A DNA stretch of 64,000 nt from Azadirachta indica (taxonomy: Eukaryota > Streptophyta > Magnoliopsida > Sapindales > Meliaceae): assembly GCA_022749755.1 (NCBI GenBank), contig CM040441.1, forward strand, positions 1,406,179-1,470,178. The letters are read 5' to 3'. Positions 11,572 to 23,396 of this stretch are shown one piece after another (positions within the stretch are counted from its first letter, which is position 1; every line of letters starts with the position of its first letter). A model generated the notes under the pieces. That model was not told the origin of the DNA and made no database searches. It worked only from the letters and a program-made list of their open reading frames with translations. A program made the translations under genes and the position numbers.

Positions 11572-12610
11572 TTAAATAGGGTTTTAATTTTTTAAATAAA
11601 TAAATTAATAAAATAAGTATATTTTTCAAAAATAAAATATTAAATTATTCAAACGTTTGCTAATTCATATTTAAATCAAATTTTTTAACTTAATTATATT
11701 AAAATATTTTTTACCAAATATTTGAGATATAAGTTAAAAAACAAAACGACTTTTAAACATCTAAATAATTATATTTAGACTTTAATTAAAAAAACAAATA
11801 ACCCCTCATAGTGACAGAAAAATATAACAAAAAGAATCTCATTAATGAATATTTTTAGTTTATAGATCTACTTAATGTTTGTTTTTAAAATTGGGGGTCT
11901 AACTATCATTAGCCCTTTATATTTGAAAGATAACCACAAGAACTGAAAGATAAAAAAAACTATTTTTATATTCACCTGAATTTGTAACAAAAAAAGTTGA
12001 AAATTGCTTTTATATTCACCTGAATTTTAATAAAAAGTAAAAGCCTGATCATCTTAAAACTGTAGTTTATTTTTCATCATTCACAAGACATACAATCAAT
12101 GTTATCAGAAATTCCCTCCATCACTATTAGGGCACATAATCATATTATATTAAAAACAAATTATAGTTGGAAGACAATTAGGCTTTTACTTTTAATCGAA
12201 ATTCAAGTGAATATAAAAGCAATTTTCAGTTTATGGTTTTAATCGATTGGTTAATTGTATGTCTTGCGTATACAGTTATATTAGCTTTTGCTTCACAAAA
12301 TAATTTTGCCTTAACAGTGAAGAACCGAACATGGGCAAAAACATCAACCTTAACAGTGTAGATATTAAGGTGCCCATTCTCAGCCGCCGTAGATTATTTT
12401 TAGCCTTTCAAAATAGAGTAAAAGAGGTACATAGCGGAGGCTAACCATAAATTCATCATTGCTTTTACTTGTGTATGATTAGGGTCAAATTATAGGGCAC
12501 ATATAATCATATTAAGGCGTACATTCTCTCCATTTGCTTATTTTCTATGCATACAGTCATTTTAGCTTTTGCCTTCACAAATTCGTCACTACTTCCAACT
12601 TCGTTTCTTT
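11572..12610. other. Non-coding AT-rich region with an inverted repeat
   Basis: No gene seen. About 12003-12052 and 12178-12228 are inverted copies of each other (core TTGCTTTTATATTCACCTGA with its complement), separated by about 125 bases. A partial direct copy of the core lies at about 11965-11990. It could be a decayed MITE or hairpin. Confidence 0.55.
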
Positions 12611-13735
12611 ATGGAGTCATCATTCTTTACAATAAGATTCTAGTTTTCTTACACATTTATGTAATCCAATTTCTTATTTTGAATTTTTCACTTACTACTG
12701 CATCTTCTGCTTCTACATTGAAGATGCTGGTGTTCTTCTTAATTGGAAAGCAAGCCTCCAGCAATATCAGAATTTTTCTCTCCTCTCTTCATAGAATATT
12801 CTTCCTGTGAATGCTATTGATATTTCTTCTCGGTCCAAATAAAAAATTAGCCCATGTTTTTGGTTTGGAATTTGATGTAATCATGTTGAAAGAGTCCTTG
12901 GTGTTAACCTGTCAATTCAATTGTAGGTCTTAAAGGTACATTTCATGAATTCTCATTCTCATCGTTTCCTCACCTTGCAATGTTGATCTCGGTTAAAATA
13001 AATTAATTGGAATCATCCCACCTCAAATTGGTAACCTTATAAAGCTCAAGTATATATCTTGATTTATTAGCAAATCAACTATGTGGGGAAATACGGCCAA
13101 AAATTGGTCAATTTCTAATTAATTTGGAGACTCTACATCTTTTTCAAATTCCCTTTCGGGTGCTATTCCTCCATGCACAGGAAATTTAAAGTTTTTTGTT
13201 GGAACTAGGTTTGTCCAGAAATCATTTTATAGTATTAATCCTCTTTCAATTAGAAATTTGACTAATTTGAGATCATTATACCTGTATAAAATTGAGCTTT
13301 CTAGTGTCATTGCTGTTGAAATATGAAACTTGAAGTTTCTTTTCATTTGAGCTTGAGCATAAATCAACTTAATAATTTGATCCTTCTTTCTTTAGGTAAC
13401 TTGATTAACTTGATAATTTATATCTTTTTAATAACTCCGTTTCTAGTTCTATTCCTCCAAACATAGGAAATTTAGTGTCTTTGTCAAAACTAAATTTGTC
13501 CATAAATGAGCTTTTTTCTTCCATTCCTAAAGAAATAGGAAAATTCAAGTTTCTTTCCGATTTAGGATAAAGCAGAAATAAACTCAATGGGTTGATCCCA
13601 TTTTCTTTAGGTAATTTGATTAACTTGACAATTTTGTATCTTTATAATAATTTCCTTTATGAGTTTATTTCTCCAAACATAAGAAATTTACAATTTTTGT
13701 TAGAACTAAATTTGTTCAAAAATCGTCTAAGTGAT
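12611..13735 (+). pseudogene. LRR receptor-kinase (MIK2-like) N-terminal relic
   Basis: The start is taken as ATG at 12611, because the same MES-S/P-x-F start with a hydrophobic signal follows at the second relic (63522, minus strand). After the signal region comes the LRR N-terminal cap (DAGVLLNWKASLQ in an adjacent frame). Degenerate LRRs then repeat LxxLxLxxNxLxGxIPxxIGNL, such as NLINLTILYLYNNFL. At least six repeats are recognisable. Many stops and frameshifts break it, and no transmembrane or kinase part is present. It ends abruptly at about 13735, where Ty3/gypsy pol begins. Intact relatives are plasma-membrane receptors for peptide signals. Confidence 0.8.
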
Positions 13736-15128
13736 GCTAGGTGGTTGTCATTTATGCAGAAATTTACGTTTGTATTGAAGCATAAGTCTGGGCAACATAA
13801 TAAGGTAGTTGATGCTTTGAGTAGGGAGCTACTTTACTGGTCACCTTGAGTAATGAAATAATTGGGTTTGAGGTAATGAAAGAACAATATGCAACTGATG
13901 AAGATTTCCACATCATTTGGGATCAGTGTAATCATAATCAGCGAGCAGCAGATTTTCTTATTCATGACGGATATCTGTTTAAAGCCAAGAAGTTATGCAT
14001 TCCTCGCTGTTCATTGCGGGAGCAGTTACTACAGGAATTACATGGTGGCGGTTCGGTGGTCATGTGGGGTGAGACAAGACAATTGCTTTGGTGGAAGAGA
14101 GGTATTATTGGCCGCAACTTAAACGAGATGTAGGAAGAATTGTGCGGCAGTGCCAAGTGTGCCAAGTTGCTAAGGGATAGGTTCAGAACACTGGATTGTA
14201 TACGCCATTACCCATGCCTAAAAATATTTAGGAGGATGTGTTAATGGATTTTGAGCTAGGATTACTACGTACCCAACGAGGTAATGATTCAGTCTTTGTT
14301 GTTACGGATCGTTTTTCAAAGATGGCACATTTTATTGCTTGTAAAAAAACTGGTGATGCAACTCATGTGGCGGGATTATACTTTAAAGAAGTAGTTCGTC
14401 TACATGGCATTCCTAAGTCTATTACTTCAGATAGGGATGTCAAATTTTTTAGTCATTTTTGGCGTATTTTATAGGAAAAATTTTATACGAAGTTGCAGTA
14501 CAGTAGTACTTTTCACCCTCAAACTGATGGGTAAACAGAGGTGGTTAATCCCACACTAGGAAACATGTTGCGTTGTATTTGTGAAGAGAAGCCTAAGCAA
14601 TGGGATGCAGTGTTGCCTCAAGTAGAATTTGCTTATAATATGATGAATCATTTGACTGGCAAAACTCTATTTAAAGTGGTTTATTTGCAACCAACCCGTC
14701 ATGTATTGGACCTGATAACTTTACTAGCTTTACCAGAGATTAATAAGGCCGCAAAAAACATGGCAGAGAAGGTACAGAAAATACAAGAGGAGGTTCGTGC
14801 TAGATTGGAAGCTACCAACAAGAAATACAAAAAAGATGCAGATCAACATCTGCGACAGAAGGTGTTTCGAGAAGGGGATCTTGTCATGGCCTATTTGCAC
14901 AAAAGTCGGTTTCTTGGGATTCGTAGCAAATTGCAGAACAGAAAGTATGGGCTATTTCGTATCGCAAAGAAGATTAATGATAATGCCTACGTGTTACAAC
15001 TGCCGAATGATTGGAATATCTCAAACACTTTTAATGTAGCAAACATATACGAGTATCACGAAGATGAAGTGTTATACCCAGAGAACTTGAGGACAAGTTC
15101 ATTTCCAAGTGGCGGGGAGCTAATGTAA
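13736..15128 (+). pseudogene. Ty3/gypsy pol relic: RNase H end to integrase
   Basis: Starts inside RNase H (FVLKHKSGQHNKVVDALSR), then the integrase zinc-binding region ([10 protein letters not shown]), then the integrase core ([30 protein letters not shown]). The 195-codon C-terminal part (14541-15128) contains an open integrase tail with a KSRFLGIRSKLQNRKYG segment and a chromodomain-like end. Several stops separate the pieces. Gag, protease, RT and the 5' LTR are absent. The fusion with the LRR relic at its left is in frame. The ORF stop lies just inside the 3' LTR. Confidence 0.88.
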
Positions 15129-15387
15129 GAGGACCTGACTAGTGTTTTTTTTATTTTATTCAAATTATTTTTCTTTAATTTTTATTTTTAGTATTTAGTT
15201 TCCTTTATTTTTGGTAGGAGTTTTTTTCCCTTATTTAAGTAGGTTTAGGTTTTTTCTATTATAAATAAAGAGCCTACAGTATTATTTAGACACCTTTTCT
15301 TTTAATAAAATTTCATTCAAAAACTTTTGAAACTTTAGTTTCGTTTATTTTCGCGTTTGCGCTTCGTCATTTTACCTTCATCAATCA
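15124..15387 (+). mobile_element. Ty3/gypsy 3' LTR
   Basis: A purine-rich GGCGGGGAGC tract just before 15124 acts as the polypurine tract. The LTR would start TGTAAGAGG and end near CATCAATCA, about 264 bases, with an AATAAA-like signal in the middle (near 15265). No 5' LTR was found, so the ends rest on the TG/CA rule only. Confidence 0.6.
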
Positions 15388-15494
15388 TACCTATTGAAAT
15401 GAATATCATATAATTTGAATTTCAATAAATAAACAATAGAAGTAACTTACACATAAAAAATGAACTAATCTTTTAGGATTTATTGCAGAGATGA
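15388..15494. other. Short spacer between gypsy LTR and LINE
   Basis: About 100 bases without any recognised content. The LINE poly(A) end (poly T here) follows. Confidence 0.5.
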
Positions 15495-15589
15495 TTTTTT
15501 TTTTAATAATTAGAATAATATATTATTGAAAAATGAAGAAAAGGGAAGACAAGAGGAACCAAAGGTTTAGCACCAATTAAAGACTACAA

Positions 15590-16150
15590 ATAGCGAAATA
15601 CAGCACAAAATAGCAAGAAGAAACAGCAGTAGACTGCAAATCTTTTTGCTGCAAAACAGAAAATATTAGGCTGCTGTTTTCTTTGCTGCAGACAGCAAAC
15701 AGCAGCAACTTAACATCAAAGCATAGCAGCAGCAGCAGCAGCAGCAGGTGGAAAATAGCAGCAAGACAGCACAGCTGACACTTTTAGCCCAGCAGAAACT
15801 AGATGGAAAATAGCACTAGCAGCAAAGCATCAAACAACAACACTACCAGCAGCATATAACCAAACAACTTCTCCCAACAGCATATCCATCGTTATACAAC
15901 ACCAAATACATATATAGTACTTGAAGAAGTAAAAAATTAATGACCAATAAAATATCCTAACTAGTAGTTGATAAGCCGTCAAAGAATTAATTGAGAAGTT
16001 GAAGAGAGTTAAGCCAGCGGATGTGGCAGCAAGTCTAAAATTTATTAGCCTCAGCACTGAAATAGCAATGTCCCAGCAGTTGTACTTGCCTCAGTAGCAG
16101 CAAGCCTGAATTCATCAGCGGTGGTAGTGCAGAGTAGCAGACAATTAAAG
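15590..16150. repeat. CAG-rich LINE 3' region
   Basis: Dense AGC/GCA repeats, including a pure run of CAG units near 15726-15747 and many degenerate units, between the RNase H end and the poly(A) tail. Short frames reading through it are Leu/Cys-rich artefacts. Confidence 0.75.
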
Positions 16151-16394
16151 CCCAGCAACCACAAAACAGTAGCCATAGTAGCAACAAAGAAAGACAAAAT
16201 CCTTCCGGCAGAAAACTACAAAAGGACTGGCCCTCACTAGAACAACAATCCAAAAAGCAATAAGCAGATGCATAGCAGAGCAGTAGACAAATAAAGGCTG
16301 CACAAATCCACAAACTAGCAGCCTGCATAGAAGAAAGGACAAATTCACAGAAATCTAAAGTTTGGCACAGATTCAGCATTAGGTCCTTACGTAT

Positions 16395-17541
16395 TGATGA
16401 AGGGGGAGAATCCCACCAATAGTTATTAGAACAATCGAGACCAAGATTAGCTAAGGAGTCTGCCGCTTTGTTACCCTCACCAAAAATGTGAGATATACAA
16501 ACCACCATTTTTTGTCATAGAATCAGACAGTCGGACCAACGGATAGCTAGCTGACAAGGAGGAGAAAATTGTGCAGCGTTTAAGCAACGAACTAGTGAAA
16601 GAGAATCACTCTCTATCCAAATACGATGCCAACCCCTAGACCAGGCTTCTTTAATAGCGATAATGATTGCCATAAATTCAGCATAGAAAGACGAATGATG
16701 ACCAAGAATCGCCGAAAACCCACCAATGAAAGAACCATTGTGATTACGAAAAACACCATCACACGCGGACAAGCCTGGATTACCCTTAGATAAACCATCA
16801 GTGTTCACTTTTATCTAGCCTACTTTCTGGGGTTGCCAACTAACCGGAATGATCTTGGGTGCTCTACCAAATTTAGGATTAATTTCGAGATGATTCAGGA
16901 GTCTAAGATCATTAAAATGAACCACAGGACCTGGACCGAATTGGCAAAGGGTGATGATTAGGTGTTTGCAAACCACATGGCAGTTGTTTTTGAGTTCTCG
17001 AAACGAAGATAGAGAGTAACGATTTGAACAACGATTGGCATTTAGTTGAAATCTTGTACGAAAGAAAATATTCCAAGTTGAAGGGCTTGAAATAATTTTC
17101 CGCGCAAGGCGAAGAAGAGTAGCCTTATTTAGTGTCTTAAAATCACGTTGACCCAAACCCCCTTCGCTTTTCGGAAGGCAAATTGTACGCCATGAAACAG
17201 TAACTAACTTGCGCTCATTGCAGTGACCAGACAAAGAAGTTGCAACACCGTCTTGCAAGAAGACGAAGTAAAGAGGCTGGCCATTTATAAACTGAAAAGC
17301 TACATAGAAGAATTGATTGGATAACAGATTGAAGCAATCGTGAACGTCCAGCTAAAGATAGCACATTACCTTGGCAACCTTCAAGTTTAGTCTTCACCTT
17401 GTCTGCTAAGTATTGAAGATGAATTCTACGAGGTTTCCCTCGAAAAATAGGCACACCCAAATGCACAAAAAGAAGTGTACCTTGTTGAAAGTTGAGAATG
17501 GACGTCACAGCATTAGATCTATGAAGAGCAGATTTTCCCAA
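16395..17541 (-). pseudogene. LINE zf-RVT and RNase H part
   Basis: From 17541 down to 16815 the frames give the segment after LINE RT (FVHLGVPIFRGKPRR, then KLVTVSWRTICLPKSEGGLG), the plant zf-RVT region. From 16808 a plant-type RNase H follows, with all four acidic positions recognisable: D in NTDG, E in FYAEFMAI, D in IESDS, D in NKAADSLAN. RNase H in such LINEs degrades the RNA strand of the RNA-DNA hybrid. Stops and frame breaks separate the two parts, so it is not translatable as one protein. Confidence 0.85.
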
Positions 17542-17599
17542 GAAAAATGTGCTTTTATCGTGACTAATCAGTTGTCCAGAGCATTTGCTGTAGTTATCC

Positions 17600-19407
17600 T
17601 GGAAGAGCTTTAGATTCTTAAGGGAAGAGGCATCACTTCGACAAAAGATGATAATGTCATCAGCATAAAGTACACGAGACTAAGGGAAAAAACCACGGGG
17701 GGAAGAAATTGGTTTAACTAATCCAGAATCAATTATTTTAGTAATGCCTCTGCTAAGAACATCCTCCGCAACGCAGAATAAGAGAGGTCAAAGCCGGTCT
17801 CCTTGACGAACTCCTCTTCCACAAGAAAAGAAACCTTGAGGAGAGAGCCGTTAAGTAGAATGGAGACACGAACAGATTCCAAGATGGATTAAATCCATCC
17901 AATGAAAGTTGAATGAAACCAAATGAATGAAGGACCTGTCGGACGAAAGACAATTTAATAGTGTCAAATGCCTTGATAATATCAAGTTTAATAGCCACAT
18001 TACCCCAAAAGCTTTTCTTACCCAGAATGTTGATAGATTCAGAGACCATCCCAATACAATCTGTGATCTGACGACCCTTGTTAAAAGCAGCTTGTTGATT
18101 AGACACCACACGGCTAGCAATTGGTCCCAAACGATCTGCAAGGATTGTGGTAATGATTTTGAAGCAGAAGTTTGCCATTGCAATTGGTTTAAACTGAGAG
18201 ATAGAAGTAGCGCCTTCCGTTTTTGGAATCAAAGTAATAAAGGAGCAATTCACATTTCGAATTATAGTTCCAATATCAAAAAAATGGAGTACAAAGTTGA
18301 TAACATCTGTCAACATGTACGGTAGAGAAACCTTGAAAACCGTCAGGTCTAGGAGCACTGTACGGATCCATAGAAAATACAGTTGTCGTGATTTCTCAGT
18401 CTGAAGGAATATCAATGAGACTTATGTTTTCAGACTCAGAAACTACTGCGGGATAGGCGATAACAAGGTAGTGTTATTACCAATATCCTCAGATGCGTGT
18501 AAAGTTAGCGGTAATAGTTGACAATATGATCAGCAAGCAACACAAGGTTAGAAATTGTCTCATCAGAAATCCGGAGACTAAAAATCTTGGATTGGGAATT
18601 ACGAATCTTGGCATATGTATGGAAAAATCGAGTGCAGCGGTCCCCTTCATAAAGCCATTTAACACGAGCTTTATCCTTCGAAAAAAGACATTGGTTTTGA
18701 ACTGCTTTTTGAACTAGCAAATTAGCATTAAGTTCTTCCTGGAATCGATGAGTTGTAAAACCATAAGTGGATATCTCATTTTGAATTGTAGCAAGCTACC
18801 GCGAGCTTGAATAATCTCCTCATCCACATTACCAAAAGTATTACCATGCCAGGCTCGAAGAACACCTTTTAAATTCTTCAACGTTTGAGTTATGATATAC
18901 ATGGGGCAACCCAAAACTTTGAATTCATCATGCTTGGTCTATAAGGAGAGGAAGCGAAACGGCTTGGGCCCATTATGAAGCTGACGTAGAGAAGAAACTA
19001 CTAGGGGCTGTGATCTGATGCAGTACGTGGAAGCACCTCGTAATGACAAAAGGGCCAAACATCAAAACTGGAAGTTGAGCAAAGAACTCTGTCAAAGGCA
19101 GAGCTCAATATGGTTCCCGATTCTTTTGTCAGACCATGTTAGTTGAGAGCCTCTAAAATCCATATGAATTAAATTACAGAATTCCGTTTATAGACCATGT
19201 CTATCATAGCACAGAATTCGTTGCAAGCCACCTGTCAAGGAAGATTTTCGCCTATCTTTTCATGCGCACCCAGGACTGCATTAAAATCCCGTAAAACCAT
19301 CCATTCACAACGGTAGGAGAAGCCTTCTAGAAACTGCCAAAGGTCACGACGTATAGAACACGATGTGGAAGCATAGACTAAGGAGCAGCAACAGCTGGTA
19401 CCGTCTA
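17600..19407 (-). pseudogene. LINE endonuclease C-terminus and reverse transcriptase
   Basis: Endonuclease C-terminal residues (DFNAVLGAHE) at the right end are followed by linker frames (18914-18714, 18720-18505). The RT frame (18415-17753) contains FITLIPKTEGA, NQQAAFNKGRQI and the motif A-like KLDIIKAFDTI. The catalytic YADD motif lies at 17657-17668 and is intact, but in a frame separated by stops. It is damaged but less eroded than the copia relics. Confidence 0.88.
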
Positions 19408-19459
19408 TAATATATGCATGGTGTGGTAAGCCTATTCATGTAAGAACTTGTTTATTTTT
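19408..19459 (+). repeat. 52-bp direct repeat, first copy
   Basis: Starts TAATATATGCATGGTGTGG and ends at a T run. An identical copy lies at 21205-21256. It begins at the 5' truncation point of the LINE. Confidence 0.85.
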
Positions 19460-20501
19460 GTTCCTAACTCGTTTTCGTCCTTGATATCAAATATCTAATT
19501 TGTTAAATAGTTCCTTTCTAGCATTTTATTTTTATAATGATAATTTGAACTTAACCTAGTTGCGGACATCTTTTTCATATCAATAAACAAAAAAAATTAG
19601 ACTTTTCCATGAAACTAGTGCTTTAATTTATTTCCGCATTTCAATTATTTTCGCTTTTCCACTTCATCAGATATTCTCTTAGGGTTGAATTTCCATTTGC
19701 CAAACAAAATATACCTTTGGATATATTAGTAGTTAGCATTTGTTTACCTATAATAGATTACTGTAAGGATATGAAGATAATATATTACTCAAAGATTAAT
19801 ATAAACAGAAATATACAGAAAATTTATTTAACTTTTGTTTCTTCTTCTCCTTCACTATTTTTTACTATAATTATGAATTAAAAGGTAAAAAATTTAATGT
19901 TAAATGTACTTTTATTTTTCAAAAAATTGATAATTTTACAAAATTCTTGTAACTGGTCAAGAAACAGAATTATGAATGAGTGAAGATAATATAATAGATA
20001 GGCTTAGGCAAAAGAGTCGAACTGAATTGAATCGAATCGAATCGAATCGAATCGAAGAGTTTTGTGCTGTTCAAATTCGGTTTTAAAACCAATCAATTCG
20101 ATTCGAGTTCAATTTTAACCGAATTCGAATCAAAAACATATTAGGACCGAATGTAAAATTTTATTTAAGTCTTAAAGTGTATAAAAATTATAAATAAGTA
20201 GAAATTTTATAAAAAAAAATTGTATACATTCGTAAAAAAGAGGGGAATATTATTATAAATTTACTAAATTTTATTTTATTTTATCATTTTTCAAAAGTTT
20301 AGGGACTTAAATAAACATATCCTCAAAAATTGAGGATTGAAGACTTGATGCTAGATGTTGGAGCTGAGTTGGAACCGAACTATAGAGCCGAATTATCTAC
20401 TGAACTGAAATAAAATGATTCGGTTCAATTTGGTTGTATTCAATTTTATTCAGTTATTTAATCCTCTCACGTATCTGATTCACGCTTCGTGTATAGGAGA
20501 G
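19460..20501. repeat. Unassigned repeat-rich interval with TCGAA tract
   Basis: No gene. About 19460-19675 ends in a sequence resembling a gypsy LTR tail (TTTTCGCTTTTCCACTTCATCA). Near 20026-20057 there is a pentamer AATCG tandem. It starts a possible MITE (about 20005-20460), whose right end carries the loosely inverted GATTCGGTTCAATTTGG. Confidence 0.45.
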
Positions 20502-20619
20502 TGTCAATCGTCCCACATCGTCGTTACACTAGACTGCTATCTTCCTTATATATTCATTGGTCACCCTTATATCTTGAGTTAGCTTTTGAGTTGAATTATA
20601 CCCAAATCTATTTCTAACA
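20502..20619 (+). mobile_element. Small solo LTR (copia-like/TRIM-like)
   Basis: Begins TGTCAATCGTCCCACATCG and ends CTAACA, giving TG...CA borders. The internal TTGAGTTAGCTTTTGAGTTG followed by ACCCAA resembles LTRs common in plant copia and TRIM elements. No internal region or second LTR is adjacent. Confidence 0.6.
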
Positions 20620-21204
20620 CACAGTAAAACAGAATTTTATATATGTTGGCAGACATAACCAAAAGACTACATCTCTAAATGAGATTAGCTATAAAAATTT
20701 AAAGTTAGTTTTCACCAATATTTTAGGTAATTTTCATTAAAATTAAAAAGAAACTACTAGGGGCATGTCCTTTAATGTCAAATGATAAATAAATATAAAA
20801 GGAAAGAAATTATGAATGGAATTTTAATTTTTTTTCATATAGAGAGCTTTCATACCAATTATCTGTGTTAAGTAAAATATAAAAATTTTATGTGAGAAAT
20901 AGTAGCAAGTAAATTTTGTTTGCGTAGCATGATTTTTCTTTCTGCAAGGGTTGGCTCAGAATCATTGAAATTTAATAACTGACTAAATCAAAATTTTCGT
21001 TAAAATAAAAGAAAAAAGTATTAAATTTTATTAAGTAAAATAAGGGTTATTAATTTCATTGTATTTATGTCAGGGACAATAACTAATATTTGAAAACTAA
21101 TAATTAAAATACGAGAAAGTTTTAGGTGGAGTCATTTAAATGACACTGCCCAATAAAAGTGTTTCTCACGTCTTAATTTTTTTAGTATTTTAATCACTAA
21201 TTTT
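20620..21204. other. AT-rich interval, no gene seen
   Basis: No coding signal or repeat recognised. Confidence 0.5.
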
Positions 21205-21256
21205 TAATATATGCATGGTGTGGTAAGCCTATTCATGTAAGAACTTGTTTATTTTT
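21205..21256 (+). repeat. 52-bp direct repeat, second copy
   Basis: Identical to 19408-19459 in the same orientation, with 1,745 bases between the two copies. Confidence 0.85.
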
Positions 21257-22155
21257 TTCTACTTATAATTAAGAATGCTTATTTTTCTAACTTAATTGAA
21301 TTTTCAGACATTTTTAACTGGATAAAAAAATTTCCTAGTTCTCCCTTAAGATAGTAAATCTCAATTATAACTTTATTAAATTCATTCCTCAAAATGCATG
21401 ATTGCTATCCATATGAAATTTTATATTGCAGTTTACGGCAATATAAAATGTACCCGGGCAGTTTAATTATTATTATACATTGGAAAAAACAATTTAATAC
21501 CAAAATTTACCGGACGGATGTATTTTATTATTGAAATGTATCACACTTTCAAAAGTATAGTTTTCCAAATATCTAGTTACTTTTCTGAACACTTGATTAT
21601 TTTTTTAATATAACAACAATAAATTAATTTATAAGTATAATCTCAAAGAATAAAATATGAATTTACTTGACAAGTTTAATCATAATGTGTAAAAAGATAA
21701 AATAAACTGAAATTATAGATATTCTCCATGGAAAATATAAATAACAAAAAAATACTTAGTATTGTACGCGCCCATTTATAATAGTGTAAACTTGATATGC
21801 TAAATTACAACATTACAAATACAACTCTAATAATAAAAATTAATGAAATTAAAAAAAAGATCACTTGTTTGAATAATATATTTTAATTTTGTCCTGCATT
21901 GGTAGCCCAACACTTGATAAAAAATCATCTTATTGAACTTTAATGAGTTAAAATAAAGATAAGCGTCCTATAGATTAGGATCTCTCCTTTTTTTTTTTTT
22001 TTTTTAAGTTAGGATTCATCATCCCCACAAAACAAATTCTCAAGTATTGACTCAAACAAAAAGATATTTTCTTACCTAATTAAGAAAATTAAAATTTAAT
22101 TAGCAAACTAAATTGGAGTTATAAATAGTTTCAAATTGTTCTTACATTTTTTTTT
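21257..22155. other. AT-rich interval, no gene seen
   Basis: Contains a T homopolymer near 21989-22005. No gene, tRNA or transposon protein was recognised. Confidence 0.5.
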
Positions 22156-23396
22156 GGGGTTAATGACATGTGAGTCTTAAAGTTTGACCCATTAGTCTAA
22201 AGAGTTCTAATAATTTCAAATTTAACCATAAAAGTCCCATTTTATTAATAAACAACAATTATACCCTTATTTAATAGCAGTTGAGATATTGACAAATACC
22301 CCTAATAAATGAGAAAATGACAAATATTCATTAAAGTTTTAGAAATGACAAATACCTTCTAGGATATGAAAAAATGACTGATACCCCCTAAAGTTATTAT
22401 GCAATAATGTAAAATGACTATTTTGCACTTATATATTTAAAAGAGATATAAATTGAACATTTTAATTATGTTACTAATACATAATGACCAATATGACCTT
22501 AATTATAATTTATTTTTTGATTATTATGTATTCAATACTTTAGATAATTGGTCTCTAAATTATTATTATTTTAATAATTTTATTCTCAATATTTAGACAA
22601 TATGGGATATAGTTTTGGACTAGTAGATATTCAAAATATATTCTCAATAATTTTATAATTAAAATAATTTGAAAATTTTATAGAATTTATAACCAAAAAT
22701 ATTCTCAATATTTGGATTATATGATTATGTTATCCATAATTTTTTAAAATATTTTTGATAAATTAGTACGTAATATTGAATATTTGAGATTTATAATTCA
22801 AAAATATTATAAATAATATAAGTGTATGTAATCTAACTGTTTGGGATACATAATTGTTTGTATGATTTACAATTTTGAGAATATTTATATAATTTATATA
22901 TATTTATATTAATTTCTAGTTAAAATAATTTATATAATTTATAACCAAATTTCTAAAAAATATTTTAATATTATTAGTATAATAAGAATAAAATTATTTA
23001 AAATAATAATAATTTAGAAACTAATTATCCAAAATATTGAATACATAATAGTCAAAAAGTAAATCATAAGAATATATCGGTCATTATATATTAATAGAGT
23101 AAATTGTTCGATTTATATTCTTTCTAAATATATAAAGGTGGAATAGTCATTTTGCATGGTTGTACAGTAATTTAGTAAAGATATATGTCATTTTCGTATA
23201 TCCCAGAGAGATATCTATCATATATAAAACTGCAGGAAATATTTGCCATTTTCTCGTGCATCAAGGGTATATGTCAATATCTCTAAAAGTATAATCGTTA
23301 TTTGTTAATAAAATAGGACTTTTATGACTATTTTTAAAATTCTTAGGACAAATCAAATTAATGAATTAAACTTTAGAGATTTACACATCATTAACA
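22156..23396. mobile_element. Foldback element with long inverted arms
   Basis: The left end GTTAATGACATGTGAGTCTT and the complement of the right end (GTTAATGATGTGTAAATCTC) pair. Pairing continues inward for roughly 500 bases per arm, for example CATAAAAGTCCCATTTTATT, GAGATATTGACA, AAATGACTATT, ATTATGTATTCAATA and CTAAATTATTATTATTTTA. The centre (about 22600-22960) is AT-rich. There is no coding capacity. It resembles a non-autonomous foldback or long-TIR MULE derivative. T-rich flanks prevent calling the target-site duplication. Confidence 0.85.

Larger units (their letters stand above)
15495..19410 (-). mobile_element. L1-type LINE with RNase H domain, 5'-truncated
   Basis: Read on the minus strand the order is endonuclease C-terminus (WMVLRDFNAVLGAHE near 19260-19330), linker (KLKNLKG-type, KARVKWLYEGDRCTRFFH), reverse transcriptase, zf-RVT region, RNase H, then a CAG/GCT-rich 3' UTR and a poly(A) tail (T run 15495-15504). 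ORF1 and the N-terminal endonuclease are missing, the usual 5' truncation of LINE insertions. No clean target-site duplication was found. Confidence 0.9.

Noticed and set aside
11572..12610. tRNA or small RNA gene in the inverted-repeat area
   Set aside because: The inverted repeat is AT-rich and lacks cloverleaf arms and A/B box motifs.
16145..16348. Leu/Cys-rich minus-strand ORFs in the LINE 3' region
   Set aside because: They are translations of the CAG-rich 3' UTR; low-complexity composition only.
17927..18325. 132-codon plus-strand ORF
   Set aside because: It is antisense to the LINE reverse transcriptase, whose motifs are unmistakable.
20026..20057. Telomere-like repeat from the AATCG tandem
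   Set aside because: The unit is a pentamer, not TTTAGGG or TTAGGG, only a few units long, and sits at the edge of a possible MITE.
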